DNA from: Paenibacillus_I sp035510375
GTDB taxonomy: Bacteria; Bacillota; Bacilli; Paenibacillales; Paenibacillaceae
DNA length: 64,000 nt
Strand: one strand, 5' to 3'
NCBI RefSeq assembly: GCF_035510375.1
Contig: NZ_DATKHG010000028.1
Shown here: piece after piece, positions 41,578-51,584 of the stretch
Numbering within the stretch: position 1 is the first letter of the stretch
Layout of the letters: the number at the start of each line of letters is the position of its first letter
Notes under the pieces: generated by a model
What the model was told of the DNA's origin: nothing
Seen by the model: the letters and a program-made list of their open reading frames with translations, nothing else
Databases searched by the model: none
Program-made: the position numbers and the translations under genes

Positions 41578-42885
41578 TTACTTGTTGACCTTGTTGAAAT
41601 CTCTCCATGCTTTATCCAGCGCCGTCAATACGTCGCCCTGCTTAAGCTGTCCTGCGTAATAAGCCTGCAGCGCTTTGCCGACCTCGTCCTTGACGGATTG
41701 CGGAATCGCGGGATCCTGATACGATTTGCCTTCCTTGACGTAAGCGGTGGCGTCATTCACCCACGGGTAGCTCTCGAACGTGTGCACCGTGGCGATCGGA
41801 TTGAATTTCAACGATTGGAAGAAGGCGTTCGAGGCCTGGTCGTCCAATACGTAATTGATAAAATCCTTCGCCACTTCCTTGTTCTTGCTTGCCGAGGACA
41901 CAGCCAGCGAAGTGGATGCGCTTAGATTGATCATCGTCGCTTTCGAGTTGTCATTTATCGGCAGAGGCGCGACGCCGAAGTCCAAATCAGGATTCGATTT
42001 CAGAATTGTCTCGGCATACCAGGGGCCTTGCAGCCACATGGCCGCGTCGCCTGCCGCGAACGCCGCCGCTCCGTCGTCGCCGCCTACCTCGGTCGCCCTG
42101 GCGGTGCCGTTGGCATTAATCAGGTCAAAAATGTCGAACATCGCTTTCATTTCGGAGAACGAGCCTTCATTATTGTTCATGCGCTCAATGAAATCCGGGT
42201 TTTCCGTATTGACCAGCGCGCCTACAGCAAGCGGCAGTACCAACTGGGGAATCCAGGATTCCTTATAAGAGAGAAGGAAAGGCGTTACATTATTCGCTTT
42301 CAGCTTCTCTACAACTTGCTTCATTTCGCTGAGCGTTGTCGGCGGTGTCAACCCGTTGTCCGCGAAAATTTTCTTGTTGTACAGGTAACCCCAAGACAGC
42401 GTCTCCAACGGCACGGCCACCACTTTACCGTCCGTCGTCGTGACCGACGGCTTCACGCTGTCAAGCAGTTTGCCGACGAAAGGCTGATCGGACAAGTCCT
42501 CCAGATACCCGGCCTTGTAGTAAGACGGAATCTCGTTGATCGCATGAAGCGCGAAGATATCGGGTCCGTCCTGGGCCGCGAGACGCGTTTTCAGAATTTG
42601 GGCTGCCGTATCGGCGGTCGGCATTTCGAGTTGAACGGTGACGTCGATGTTCTTCTCGGCCTTCTCCTTGGCCGCAAAGTCGGCAATGAATTTGTCGTAC
42701 TGCTCTTTCAAACGCGGCTGTGCAATGAACACTTTCAACGTTACGCTTTTGGCCTCGGCGGCGCCTCCCGCATTTCCTCCGGCCGCGGTACCGGCATTCG
42801 CGCCATTGCCGCCGCCGGATCCGCAACCCGCGAGCAGCGAAGCCGCCAATACCGTACCGATCAAGCCTTTCCAAGCTTTTTTCAT
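41578..42885 (-). CDS. Sugar ABC transporter solute-binding lipoprotein (module 2)
   Basis: A 435-residue MalE-like lipoprotein with lipobox LLAGC at about residues 17-21, an Ala/Gly-rich linker, and binding-fold segments (FALHAINEIPSYYKAGYLED, VPLETLSWGYLYNKKIF, AAMWLQGPWYAETILKSNPD). It is the first gene of module 2, 107 bases downstream of the response regulator. Given the GH42 enzyme at the operon end, a galacto-oligosaccharide ligand is likely but inferred. Confidence 0.93.
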   Translation of the reverse strand: MKKAWKGLIGTVLAASLLAGCGSGGGNGANAGTAAGGNAGGAAEAKSVTLKVFIAQPRLKEQYDKFIADFAAKEKAEKNIDVTVQLEMPTADTAAQILKTRLAAQDGPDIFALHAINEIPSYYKAGYLEDLSDQPFVGKLLDSVKPSVTTTDGKVVAVPLETLSWGYLYNKKIFADNGLTPPTTLSEMKQVVEKLKANNVTPFLLSYKESWIPQLVLPLAVGALVNTENPDFIERMNNNEGSFSEMKAMFDIFDLINANGTARATEVGGDDGAAAFAAGDAAMWLQGPWYAETILKSNPDLDFGVAPLPINDNSKATMINLSASTSLAVSSASKNKEVAKDFINYVLDDQASNAFFQSLKFNPIATVHTFESYPWVNDATAYVKEGKSYQDPAIPQSVKDEVGKALQAYYAGQLKQGDVLTALDKAWRDFNKVNK

Positions 42886-42945
42886 TCTTTTAGACCTCCC
42901 AAGGTGATTGCTATTGTTGTTTGCGTTTTCATTATATCTTGATTA

Positions 42946-42959
42946 TGAAAGCGATTAAT
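42946..42959 (+). promoter_or_regulatory. cre-like site before module 2
   Basis: TGAAAGCGATTAAT agrees with the cre consensus TGWAARCGYTWNCW at 12 of 14 positions and lies between the response-regulator stop and the binding-protein start. On the minus strand a GATATAAT box, a possible -10, is a few bases downstream of it. Confidence 0.4.
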
Positions 42960-42991
42960 TGGACGGAATTAACCGCTTCGATTGGACATTT

Positions 42992-44056
42992 TTAAACCTC
43001 ATCAGACTGTTTTTTCATCTCACCGGGTGCAATGCCGAAATACTTTCTGAATACGCGGTAAAAATACGAAACGTCCTCGTAGCCGGCCATTTCGGCAACC
43101 GCTTTAATGGACAAATGCTCATCCAGCAGCCAGTCCCGGGCTTTTTCCATCCTGATTTGCAGCAGGAAGTCCGTGACGTTGCGGCCGTATTGCTGCTTGA
43201 ATACCTTGCTTAAATATTCCTTGCTGACGAAAAATACTTTCGCAAGATGCTCCAGCGTAACCGGCTTGTCGAAATTGCGCTCGATATATTGCCGAACCTC
43301 TTCCAGATTCAATTTGTTTTTGTACTTGCGCTGCTGGGTAAGCTGCTCCAAGGCCTGCATGTAATGAAGCAGCAAAAAAGCGACCGCCTCCTTGGGCGAG
43401 GCCAGGGCGGCCTGGCTGACCGGTTCGTCGGCCGTTTCCAAATCAAGCGAATTATCGACCGTGAGCTCCTTCAAAAAAAGCATCATCTCTTGAACGACCC
43501 GCTCAAGCAGCTGCAGCCGCATCCCTTGGACGGCAGCCAAATCGACGGTCATTTGGCCGAAAACGCCCAGTACGCCTTCCGCGTTCAAGTCATTGAAATG
43601 ATGGCGCAGCCGCTGCTTCAGCGCTTTGAGCGTTTGTGCCAGCTCAAAATCCATGAACGGCAGCCGCTTCTCCTCGTTCGCTAGCTCGAGCTCCGCTTTG
43701 CACTTCAGCAGCACGGCATTCAATTCCTTCGGATCGATCGGCTTGAGCAAATAATCGACGGCCCGGTAACGGATCGCGTGTTTTGCATAATCGAAATCTT
43801 CGTACCCGCTCACGACGACGATTTTAATGTCGGGATACCGGTCGTTCAGGATCCGGAGCAGCTTGACGCCGTCGGCTCCCGGCATGCGCATATCCGTAAT
43901 GACGATTTGCGGCGATACCTCCTCAATGACGCGCACAGCCTCGAGGCCGTCTTCCGCCTCTCCGGCGATTTCCATCCCGTATTGCTCCCATTGCCCGAAC
44001 GTCCGTATGATGTCGCGGTTCCAGTTCTCATCATCGACGATGACGACTTTTATCAT
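42992..44056 (-). CDS. Response regulator, YesN type (module 2)
   Basis: A 354-residue regulator. The receiver domain (residues 1-120) has the acidic pocket VVIVDDE, phospho-acceptor Asp55 in VITDMRMPG and Lys near 106 in LLKPID. Two AraC-type helix-turn-helix motifs close the protein (VTLEHLAKVFFVSKEYLSKV, LSIKAVAEMAGYEDVSYFYR). It overlaps the kinase gene by four bases. It should activate the adjacent sugar module when the kinase senses extracellular sugar or sugar-bound binding protein. Confidence 0.95.
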   Translation of the reverse strand: MIKVVIVDDENWNRDIIRTFGQWEQYGMEIAGEAEDGLEAVRVIEEVSPQIVITDMRMPGADGVKLLRILNDRYPDIKIVVVSGYEDFDYAKHAIRYRAVDYLLKPIDPKELNAVLLKCKAELELANEEKRLPFMDFELAQTLKALKQRLRHHFNDLNAEGVLGVFGQMTVDLAAVQGMRLQLLERVVQEMMLFLKELTVDNSLDLETADEPVSQAALASPKEAVAFLLLHYMQALEQLTQQRKYKNKLNLEEVRQYIERNFDKPVTLEHLAKVFFVSKEYLSKVFKQQYGRNVTDFLLQIRMEKARDWLLDEHLSIKAVAEMAGYEDVSYFYRVFRKYFGIAPGEMKKQSDEV

Positions 44057-45837
44057 GCTTCGAGCTCACCCCCTGTTGCGGCGGGAATAATGAACGTGAC
44101 GAGCGTACCTTTACCGGGTTCGCTGTCGACCGTAACGCCGTACGCTTGTCCGAACTGCATGCGAATGCGCGATGCCACATTGTGCAGGCCGATCCGGTTG
44201 CCGTGCGTCCACACTTGGCCGATCTCGGCATCGAGTCCCTTCCTCAGTTCGGCAAGCCGCCCGGCGTCCATGCCGATGCCGTTATCGCGCACGCTGATCC
44301 GGACATTTTCTCCGTCCCGCACGATTGCAACGTCAAGCTGCCAATCGCCGGGTTTGGCCTCCAAACCGTGAAAGAAGGCATTTTCCACGATCGGCTGCAG
44401 CGTCAGCTTCGGAATCCGGGCTGTGCTTGTCCGTTCCCCGACTTCGATGTTATAGCGCAGCCTTGTTGAGAACCGCTGCTTTTGGATCAGCATATAGTTG
44501 TTCAGGTGGTCGACCTCAGACCGGACGGTGGCCAGGTCCTCGGGCTCCCGGATCACATAACGAAACATATCGCTGAGCGACTTGACGATCTCATAGCTGT
44601 CCGCCGGATTTTTGGCGAACAGCATGCTGCCGATCAGCTGAAGCGTATTTTGCAGAAAATGCGGATTGATCTGCGCCTGCAGCGCCTTGAGCTCCGCCGT
44701 CTTTTTCTCCAGGCTCATGCTGTATTCCGTCTTTATATGCTCCCTGATTCGCTGCGACATACTGTTCAGCCGCGTTTCCAGCAGTCCGATTTCGTCGATT
44801 CGCCCGCTGTGCGGCGCCTCCGTTTCCTTGATCACGCTGAGCCCCTGGAGCGATTTGGCCAGCGCCACGATCGGCCTCGAAGTCCGCCAGGCCAGCGCGA
44901 CGGCAATGAGCAGCGCCACCATAACGGAGATTGCGCCGACGATCACCCCGTAGTACATGGTCGCTTGCGCGCTGCGGTTGATAAAGCTCGTTGGAATGAT
45001 CTTGATGAGCTTCAACCCGACCGGATCAATCGTCGTGTAAAACACATATTCATGCTGCATCCGGATGCGGCCCTGATCGTTCCCGGAGCGGTTTACCGCT
45101 TCCATGATGGAAGCGGGCGGCGCTTCCCCGTACGGCTGATACAGAATGCTCCCGTCCGGCTTGGCAATAAGCACCGTGTCCTCCCCGGAGGGATTGAGCA
45201 AGCTTAACGTCTGGTCGAGCATGGTCCAGCGCACCTCCAGCGATATCCCGCCAAGCACCTCCCGGTTCTCGAACCGGTTAAAGCTGCGGATTAACAGAAA
45301 CTTCTCCCGGTCGCCGCTTTTCGTTTGGATCATGAAGTTCTTTTGCTGAGCGAACAGGTCCGCATAGAGGGAAGGCACTTGCGCCGGCGTTTCAAGATCG
45401 CTTTGCATGGCGTTGATGGTGAACAGCTTGTTCCGCTCCGTTAAATACAACTGAAGCCCGACCACATTATTATTCCCCGAATAATAAACGGAGGTCATCG
45501 TATCGATCATGTTCCGCTGGGCGGCGAATCGGCTGGAGAGGCTCGCCTCTTCCGACTGGGCCATATAATCGCTTAAGTCAGGGCTGATCAGAAGCGTATA
45601 GATCAGATTGTTCAGCCCGGCGAATTGCTCGCCCAAATAGATGCCGGTCCACTTCATGTTGGACAGGTTCGTGTCGATGACCTCATTCTCCATCGATCGG
45701 CGGTTGTTTTCCGCGGCCAAGGCGGTGACGGCTATTATGGGCAGCACCGACAGCACGACCATCGTCAGGATCAGCTTATTGCGGATGCTTCGGCGGAACG
45801 GCTCCGTCAATCGGCGGTACAGTTTCGCAAACATCAT
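44053..45837 (-). CDS. Sensor histidine kinase, YesM type (module 2)
   Basis: A 594-residue membrane kinase. A membrane helix at about 20-42, a large extracellular sensor domain to about 300, a second helix (about 300-325), HAMP, then His_kinase with phospho-acceptor in QAQINPHFLQNTLQ and an ATPase domain (LQPIVENAFFHG, DNGIGMD, GIGLHNV-like RIGLHNVASR). This is the YesM class that pairs with YesN-type regulators. A terminator separates it from the GH30 gene upstream. Confidence 0.95.
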   Translation of the reverse strand: MMFAKLYRRLTEPFRRSIRNKLILTMVVLSVLPIIAVTALAAENNRRSMENEVIDTNLSNMKWTGIYLGEQFAGLNNLIYTLLISPDLSDYMAQSEEASLSSRFAAQRNMIDTMTSVYYSGNNNVVGLQLYLTERNKLFTINAMQSDLETPAQVPSLYADLFAQQKNFMIQTKSGDREKFLLIRSFNRFENREVLGGISLEVRWTMLDQTLSLLNPSGEDTVLIAKPDGSILYQPYGEAPPASIMEAVNRSGNDQGRIRMQHEYVFYTTIDPVGLKLIKIIPTSFINRSAQATMYYGVIVGAISVMVALLIAVALAWRTSRPIVALAKSLQGLSVIKETEAPHSGRIDEIGLLETRLNSMSQRIREHIKTEYSMSLEKKTAELKALQAQINPHFLQNTLQLIGSMLFAKNPADSYEIVKSLSDMFRYVIREPEDLATVRSEVDHLNNYMLIQKQRFSTRLRYNIEVGERTSTARIPKLTLQPIVENAFFHGLEAKPGDWQLDVAIVRDGENVRISVRDNGIGMDAGRLAELRKGLDAEIGQVWTHGNRIGLHNVASRIRMQFGQAYGVTVDSEPGKGTLVTFIIPAATGGELEA

Positions 45838-45912
45838 CTATTGGGCCAACCGCCTTTCTTGTCTGAAGTAGCTTAAGTATAGCCGATCGTTGTCAGAAAG
45901 GTGCAAGCAGGT

Positions 45913-45948
45913 AAACAAACGCCTTGCATGGCAAGGCGCTTGTTTGTC
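45913..45948. terminator. Terminator after the GH30 gene
   Basis: AAACAAGCGCCTTGC and GCAAGGCGTTTGTTT form a near-perfect 15-bp stem with a three-base loop. It ends the GH30 transcript and separates it from the kinase operon. Confidence 0.8.
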
Positions 45949-45960
45949 GAACCTATTCGG

Positions 45961-47307
45961 TTAGCGCAATACGATCGTGTTAAAGGACTCCGGATCAAGC
46001 TCAAACGTGCGCACGCCCGTTCCGTCAGACAAGCTGAGGGTGCGCGTTTCCTTGTAAGGATTCCCCGTAACCACGACCCGCGTTCCATCCGGCTTCTCGA
46101 ATGCCAGCGAGTTGCCGGTCCATGGGCCCCGGAGGCCGATTCGCTTGTCGCCCGGAACGACAAAATGCGCGAAATGCTTCATCACGTAGTATTCGGGATT
46201 CATGACGGCTTGTCCTGACGCAGGATCCACCGTGATCATCGAGTTCTGCTCCCAGCCCCAGGTGCTCCGTCCTTTCGGCTCGAGCGCCATGTTCCAATAA
46301 ATATAAGCATTTACCCCGTTCGTAAAATAATGCTGATACAGATTGAACACATATTTGGCGTAAAACCACGTGTTCTCCCCATCTCCGCATTCATTCTCCG
46401 TCTGCATGTAGCGAAGCTCCGGGTAGCTGAGGACGGTGCGCTGAATGCCGTATTTTCCCGCCCATTGATAGCCGACGCCTTTGACATATTTATAGGCTTC
46501 CGGATCGCTCAGGACGGTATTCGCGTATGCGTTGAAATCCTGGTCCTTTTTCTTCATCCATTCATCCCACGGCTCCGGCGCATTGATCGTTCCGAGCCAG
46601 ATTTCCGTGTCGAGCCCATGCTCCTCGAAAGCCGGCCCCAAATAATCGCGGATGAAATCGCGGAGCTGCTCGCCCGTCCATACGCAGGAAGGGAATTTCT
46701 GGTCGGCGACCACCTCGTTCTGGACATGGATCTGATGAATCGTGATGCCTTCCTCCCGGTAAGCTTGTACGAACTTCACGAAGTATAACGCATAAGCCTC
46801 GAGAATTTCCTTCTCCCAGCGCAGCGTGCCGTAATTATAAGCCTTGGGGAACTTCATCCAGGCCGGCGGGCTCCAGGGGGAAGCGAACAATTTGAGTTCG
46901 GGGTTCAGCTTCAACGCTTCCTTGATATAGGGAATCAGATACTTGCGGTCCCGCTCAATGGAGAAATGCTCCATCGCCAGGTCGCCGTCCGTCTCGTTCA
47001 GACTGTACCATTCGAGCGCGTAATCGCTGGCTCCGATCGGAAGCCGGCAAATGCTGAATTTATGGTCGCCTTCGGGATGGAAAAGCGAATGTAGCACTTT
47101 TGCGCGATCCTCCGCGGACAGACAGCTCAAGGCGACGTAGCCCAATTCGTTAAAGCAGCCGCCGAACCCTTCGACCGTCTGAAACGTGTCGTTCGTTATC
47201 GTCAGATTGGCGGTGCCGGCTGCGGCGTCCGCCGTATCCGGGGCCTGTCTCTGCGTCCAGCGGTTCGACTCCGTGCTCGAAAACCAATCAATACCGGATT
47301 GTTCCAC
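45961..47307 (-). CDS. Glycoside hydrolase family 30 enzyme
   Basis: A 448-residue retaining glycosidase, cytoplasmic (no signal peptide). The (beta/alpha)8 fold shows VEGFGGCFNELG, ASPWSPPAWMK, the acid/base Glu in IHVQNEVVADQ (about residue 200) and the nucleophile Glu in LRYMQTENECG; a beta-sandwich completes the family layout. Activities in GH30 include beta-glucosidase, beta-xylosidase, fucosidase and beta-1,6-glucanase; I cannot choose. GTG at 47307 is preferred since GGAGG lies eight bases upstream; the ATG 15 bases further out contains that ribosome site. Divergent from an AraC gene. Confidence 0.9.
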   Translation of the reverse strand: MEQSGIDWFSSTESNRWTQRQAPDTADAAAGTANLTITNDTFQTVEGFGGCFNELGYVALSCLSAEDRAKVLHSLFHPEGDHKFSICRLPIGASDYALEWYSLNETDGDLAMEHFSIERDRKYLIPYIKEALKLNPELKLFASPWSPPAWMKFPKAYNYGTLRWEKEILEAYALYFVKFVQAYREEGITIHQIHVQNEVVADQKFPSCVWTGEQLRDFIRDYLGPAFEEHGLDTEIWLGTINAPEPWDEWMKKKDQDFNAYANTVLSDPEAYKYVKGVGYQWAGKYGIQRTVLSYPELRYMQTENECGDGENTWFYAKYVFNLYQHYFTNGVNAYIYWNMALEPKGRSTWGWEQNSMITVDPASGQAVMNPEYYVMKHFAHFVVPGDKRIGLRGPWTGNSLAFEKPDGTRVVVTGNPYKETRTLSLSDGTGVRTFELDPESFNTIVLR

Positions 47308-47430
47308 TATGATAACCTCCATCAGATATGCTCTCTTGCTTTCTCATGCTCCTTATTATAAATTGAAAACACGCCAGAACCGATTGTCCAAACAAAGAGG
47401 AATTTACCCAAATCAAAGGTGGAGAACGGC

Positions 47431-48348
47431 ATGTCGAATATGACTCCCTCCGGCGGCAGGTACCGCCATGTCCATTGGCTGCCGGCGATCGATTGGAACG
47501 TCAAGTTTTTCGGGGCGCACGAGCAGCGGGTTTCGCACAATTGGAGCGTGCCGAAGGAATCCCATATCGGCTTCGAAATCGTCCTGGTCCTCGAAGGCTG
47601 TCAGGAGACGGTGATGGAGGAAAACCGCTACCTGCTCCGGCCCGGCGATATGATGCTCATCCTGCCCGGGTTCAAGCACGTCAACCGCTGTGTGTCAAAG
47701 GAAGGCATGCGTTACTTTTGCGCGCATTTCAACGTGGACGATCCGGCCTTCCGGCAGGAGATGATGAAGCACGACCGGGTGGTGTTTCCGGCAGGCTCGG
47801 AGGAGAACGGCAGGCTCAGGGGCGTGCTGGATCAATGGATCGCCATGCTGCGGCGCCGGGGCGGGTATTCGACGGCGGACCGTTTTCGGATGCAGGCCCA
47901 CTTGTTTGAGCTGTTCGGCCTACTCGCGCAAATGGTTTCCTCGAAGGAGGAAGAGTCGGGCAAGACATTGGCCCCCACCTCGGTGCAATATGCCAAAGCG
48001 ATTGCGGAAGCGATGAAGGCCAATTTCAATCCGCATCTGCCGGATGAGGAGCATTCAAGGGAAACCGCGTTCCGTATCGAAAACATCGCCTCCTCCCTCG
48101 GCATCAGTCCGGGGTACTGCCAGGAGGTGTTCCGCAAGGTGTACGGCATCTCGCCGCGCAGATATTTATCGGAGCTCAAGCTGCACGAAGCGAAGGTGAT
48201 GATCCGGCAGCCCGAGCTGACGCTCAAGGAAATCGCGTCCCGCCTCGGCTATTCCCAGCTGTCCCATTTCAGCAGACAGTTCAAGCGCTGGACCGGCATG
48301 AGCCCGTTGCAGTTCCGGCAGTCCGCAAAACAAGAAGCGCCCCGCTGA
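47431..48348 (+). CDS. AraC-family regulator divergent from GH30
   Basis: A 305-residue one-component regulator: cupin domain at about residues 20-100 (WLPAIDWNVKFFGAHEQRVS, YLLRPGDMMLILPGFKH) and two C-terminal helix-turn-helix motifs (IENIASSLGISPGYCQEVFR, LTLKEIASRLGYSQLSHFSR). ATG 47431 lies six bases after GGTGGAG; the GTG at 47419 overlaps that site. Probably controls the GH30 gene across the 123-bp divergent gap. Confidence 0.92.
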   Translation: MSNMTPSGGRYRHVHWLPAIDWNVKFFGAHEQRVSHNWSVPKESHIGFEIVLVLEGCQETVMEENRYLLRPGDMMLILPGFKHVNRCVSKEGMRYFCAHFNVDDPAFRQEMMKHDRVVFPAGSEENGRLRGVLDQWIAMLRRRGGYSTADRFRMQAHLFELFGLLAQMVSSKEEESGKTLAPTSVQYAKAIAEAMKANFNPHLPDEEHSRETAFRIENIASSLGISPGYCQEVFRKVYGISPRRYLSELKLHEAKVMIRQPELTLKEIASRLGYSQLSHFSRQFKRWTGMSPLQFRQSAKQEAPR

Positions 48349-48488
48349 TTGCAGGGCGCGATCGCCTGTACGATGCACTGAACGATACGGGCACCTGGAG
48401 GAAAAGTTATTTCCGCTTATCCCTCAGCCCTTGCCCCCTCCCGTTTACATTGTTTCCAATGCGCTTTTCCGGCTGCAGTCCGCCTGTC

Positions 48489-51400
48489 TTATATGCCTTC
48501 GATCGTAAACTCAAAGCTCATATCCTGATCGGCGTTAATCAGGTATTCATCATGCACCGGAGCTCCCCAGCTGTCGTCCCCGCCTACACCCATCTGTCTG
48601 CCGGCAACGGTCACGACGGAATAATGCACATTCGGAAGCTCAAAATGATGGTTGGCATTCTCGAGCTCGAAGGCCGTGTACGGCGAGATGCTGCACTCGA
48701 CCGGAGCGGCGGCGGCGGCGATCCGGATGCCGCGGCCCTCGCGGTTCGTCAGGTTTACCCGGCGCACGCCGGTGCGGTTGCCCGACTCCTGCGGGTAAAC
48801 GTAGCCGGACAGATTATCGGACACCTGGTTGCGGAAAATGCCGAGCCTCGCCCCTTTGACCCGGTCCGCGTAATTTTCCAGTGGTCCCATGGCGTACCAT
48901 TCCATTTGCTCATAATCCGCCGGAACCTTGAAGGAAACCGCGAAAATCGGCAGTTGAGGAAGCCCCGCAGCACCCTTGTAATCCGACCTAACGCGAACCT
49001 TGCCGTCCGGATACACGGTATACGCGATCCGGACAACCACCTTATCGCTGATCGCTAATTGATAAGTAAAGGCCACCGTCACACTGCCCTCGCCTTCCGC
49101 TTCCGCAACGTCGATACCGACACATTTCCGGGCCAAGCTTGCTGCGTACCAGAGACCGGAATGAAAGCTTTGGCCGAAGCCCCTGTCATTATCGGTTGTG
49201 GCGCGCCAGAAAAGCGGCGCCGGGTGCAGCGCGATCATCTCGCGACCGGCATATTTCAGCGATACCAGCGAGGCGGCCTGCTTGGAGAACAGCGCCGTGA
49301 AATCGTTGCCGTGTACGCCGATAATCACATCTCCGCGCACAACGCGCAATGGTGCGTGCACGGCTGCCCCGACATCCGCCGAATCAGCCTTCTCCTCGAC
49401 CCGGAAAACATGCTCGCCGAAGGCAATCTCATAGCCCGCATCGGCCCAAAGCGTGCTTTCCTTCAGCTTGAATGCGACATGAACGGCATATTCGCCCGCT
49501 CCGGTCATGAGTTCTTCATCGGTCGGCCATTCAAACGCCACCCGCTCTTCAGTCTGCGGAGCGACAACCGCCTCAACCGATTTGCGGAACAGCTCCCTGC
49601 CTTCATGCAGCAGCACATATTCCAGCGTATAGCCGCTTGTATCCACGAACAGGTTCTCGTTTGCAATCGAGACGCCGTTCCTGTCCGGAATAAGCTTCAC
49701 GTTCTGGTACAGGAACTTCACTTCCTGCATTTTCGGCGATTCCTCACGAGTGGCGTATACGATGCCGTTCGTGCAGAAATAGTAGTCCGTCGGACGGTCC
49801 TCGAAGTCGCCGCCGTAAGCCAGGAATTCTCTGTCGTACCGGTCCTTCTTGCAGATCGCCTGATCAATGTAATCCCAGATGAAGCCGCCCTGATACATCG
49901 GATATTTCCGTTCCAAATCCGTATATTTGTACATGCCCCCGAGCGAATTGCCCATAGCGTGCATATATTCGCAGCTGATATAAGGCTTTTCCGGATTCTC
50001 CGTCAAATATTTCTCAATATCCGCAGGCTTTGCATACATCCGGCTCTCCATGTCGCTCGTATCGTTGTAATCGCGGTTATGGAACACGCCTTCGTAATGG
50101 ACCAGACGGCTCGAATCGACCGATCGGAAGTAGTTGCCGACATTCCGGATCACTTCGCCGGCATACGACTCGTTTCCGCAGGACCAGATGAGAATGGACG
50201 GATGGTTCTTGTCCCGCTCATACATTGATACCGCCCTGTCAAGCACGATGTCCTGCCATTCGGGCTTGTTGCCGGGCACGTTCCAGGAAGGGTCGACCGC
50301 GCCCAATTTCTGCCACGTGCCGTGGGTTTCAAGATTCATCTCGTCGATCACATACAGTCCGTATTCGTCGCATAGCTCGTACCATAAGGTCTGGTTCGGA
50401 TAGTGGGAGGTGCGCACCGCATTGATGTTGTTGCGCTTCATCGCCGCGATATCCCACAGCATATCTTCCTTGGTTACCGCACGGCCCCTGCGCGGATTGA
50501 ATTCATGCCGGTTCACGCCCTTGAACACGATGCGCTGCCCGTTAAGGCGCATAATCTTATCGGCCATTTCAAACCGGCGGAAGCCCACCTTCTGCGGCAC
50601 AACCTCCACCAGCCTCCCCGATGCGTCGTACACCTGGATATACAACGTATACAGGTACGGCTGCTCCGCGCTCCAAAGCGCCGGACTGTCCGCTTTAAGC
50701 GACAGCTCCGCTTGGTGTGCCGAAGCTCCCCCTTCCGCCGAGGCCGTCAGGCGGCCCTGCGCGTCATAGAGCTCGGCGACAATTTTCACTCCCTGCGGTG
50801 CCGGCGACATGAATGTCAGAGCCGCATACAGCGTCCCCTTCGTGAAGGATTCATCCAATTCCGTGCGGATACGGATGTCATAGACGTGGATTTCCGGCAC
50901 CGTATACAGGTACACTTCCCGGAATATCCCCGAGAACCGCCAGAAATCCTGATCCTCCAGCCAGCTGCCGGTACTGCGCTGATAGACCTCAACGGCCAGT
51001 TTATTCTCGCCCTCCGCCAGGCAAGGGGTAAGATCAAACTCGGCCGGCGTGAAGCTGTCCTCGCTGTAGCCGATGAACTCGCCGTTCAGCCAAACATAGA
51101 AGGCCGATTCCACACCTTGAAAGGAAATATGCACAGGTTTGTCCTTCATATGCACCGGTACATGGAAGGTCTTCACATAGCTGCCGACCGGATTATGATC
51201 CGTCGGGATGTCAGGAGGACGAACGTCACTGTGTCCCTCCCAAGGATATATCGTGTTGACATACTGCGGTGTTCCGTAGCCCTGCAGTTGAATATGTCCG
51301 GGAACGGAGATGTCTCCCCATCCCGCGCAATCGAAATCCATACGGTAAAAATGCTCCGGCCGGTTCGCCGGATTGACGGAATAGCTGAACTTCCAGCTGC

Positions 51401-51554
51401 CGCCCAGGCTATGACGCATGGTCATGGAGCCGCCGTCCTTCGCTTCCGCCAGCGTTTCATAATAACGGTGGTCGGAGTGCGCCGTAAGACGGTTAACCGC
51501 GAACACGTTCAAATCTGTGAGCCATTTAAGGCTTGGAGTAGTCAATATGGTCAC
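48489..51554 (-). CDS. Glycoside hydrolase family 2 beta-galactosidase (LacZ type)
   Basis: A 1021-residue enzyme of full LacZ length. Jelly-roll domain (WKFSYSVNPANRPEHFYRMD, VPGHIQLQGYGTPQYVN), immunoglobulin-like domains, TIM barrel with acid/base Glu in LIWSCGNESYAGE and nucleophile Glu in YISCEYMHAMGNS, then the small-chain beta-sandwich (YAMGPLENYADRVKGARLGI). No signal peptide. It begins 30 bases after the MalG permease and closes module 3, so it should hydrolyse the imported beta-galactoside. Confidence 0.96.
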   Translation of the reverse strand: MTILTTPSLKWLTDLNVFAVNRLTAHSDHRYYETLAEAKDGGSMTMRHSLGGSWKFSYSVNPANRPEHFYRMDFDCAGWGDISVPGHIQLQGYGTPQYVNTIYPWEGHSDVRPPDIPTDHNPVGSYVKTFHVPVHMKDKPVHISFQGVESAFYVWLNGEFIGYSEDSFTPAEFDLTPCLAEGENKLAVEVYQRSTGSWLEDQDFWRFSGIFREVYLYTVPEIHVYDIRIRTELDESFTKGTLYAALTFMSPAPQGVKIVAELYDAQGRLTASAEGGASAHQAELSLKADSPALWSAEQPYLYTLYIQVYDASGRLVEVVPQKVGFRRFEMADKIMRLNGQRIVFKGVNRHEFNPRRGRAVTKEDMLWDIAAMKRNNINAVRTSHYPNQTLWYELCDEYGLYVIDEMNLETHGTWQKLGAVDPSWNVPGNKPEWQDIVLDRAVSMYERDKNHPSILIWSCGNESYAGEVIRNVGNYFRSVDSSRLVHYEGVFHNRDYNDTSDMESRMYAKPADIEKYLTENPEKPYISCEYMHAMGNSLGGMYKYTDLERKYPMYQGGFIWDYIDQAICKKDRYDREFLAYGGDFEDRPTDYYFCTNGIVYATREESPKMQEVKFLYQNVKLIPDRNGVSIANENLFVDTSGYTLEYVLLHEGRELFRKSVEAVVAPQTEERVAFEWPTDEELMTGAGEYAVHVAFKLKESTLWADAGYEIAFGEHVFRVEEKADSADVGAAVHAPLRVVRGDVIIGVHGNDFTALFSKQAASLVSLKYAGREMIALHPAPLFWRATTDNDRGFGQSFHSGLWYAASLARKCVGIDVAEAEGEGSVTVAFTYQLAISDKVVVRIAYTVYPDGKVRVRSDYKGAAGLPQLPIFAVSFKVPADYEQMEWYAMGPLENYADRVKGARLGIFRNQVSDNLSGYVYPQESGNRTGVRRVNLTNREGRGIRIAAAAAPVECSISPYTAFELENANHHFELPNVHYSVVTVAGRQMGVGGDDSWGAPVHDEYLINADQDMSFEFTIEGI

Positions 51555-51584
51555 GCTCCCTGTTTATATCAGCATAAAGTTTTA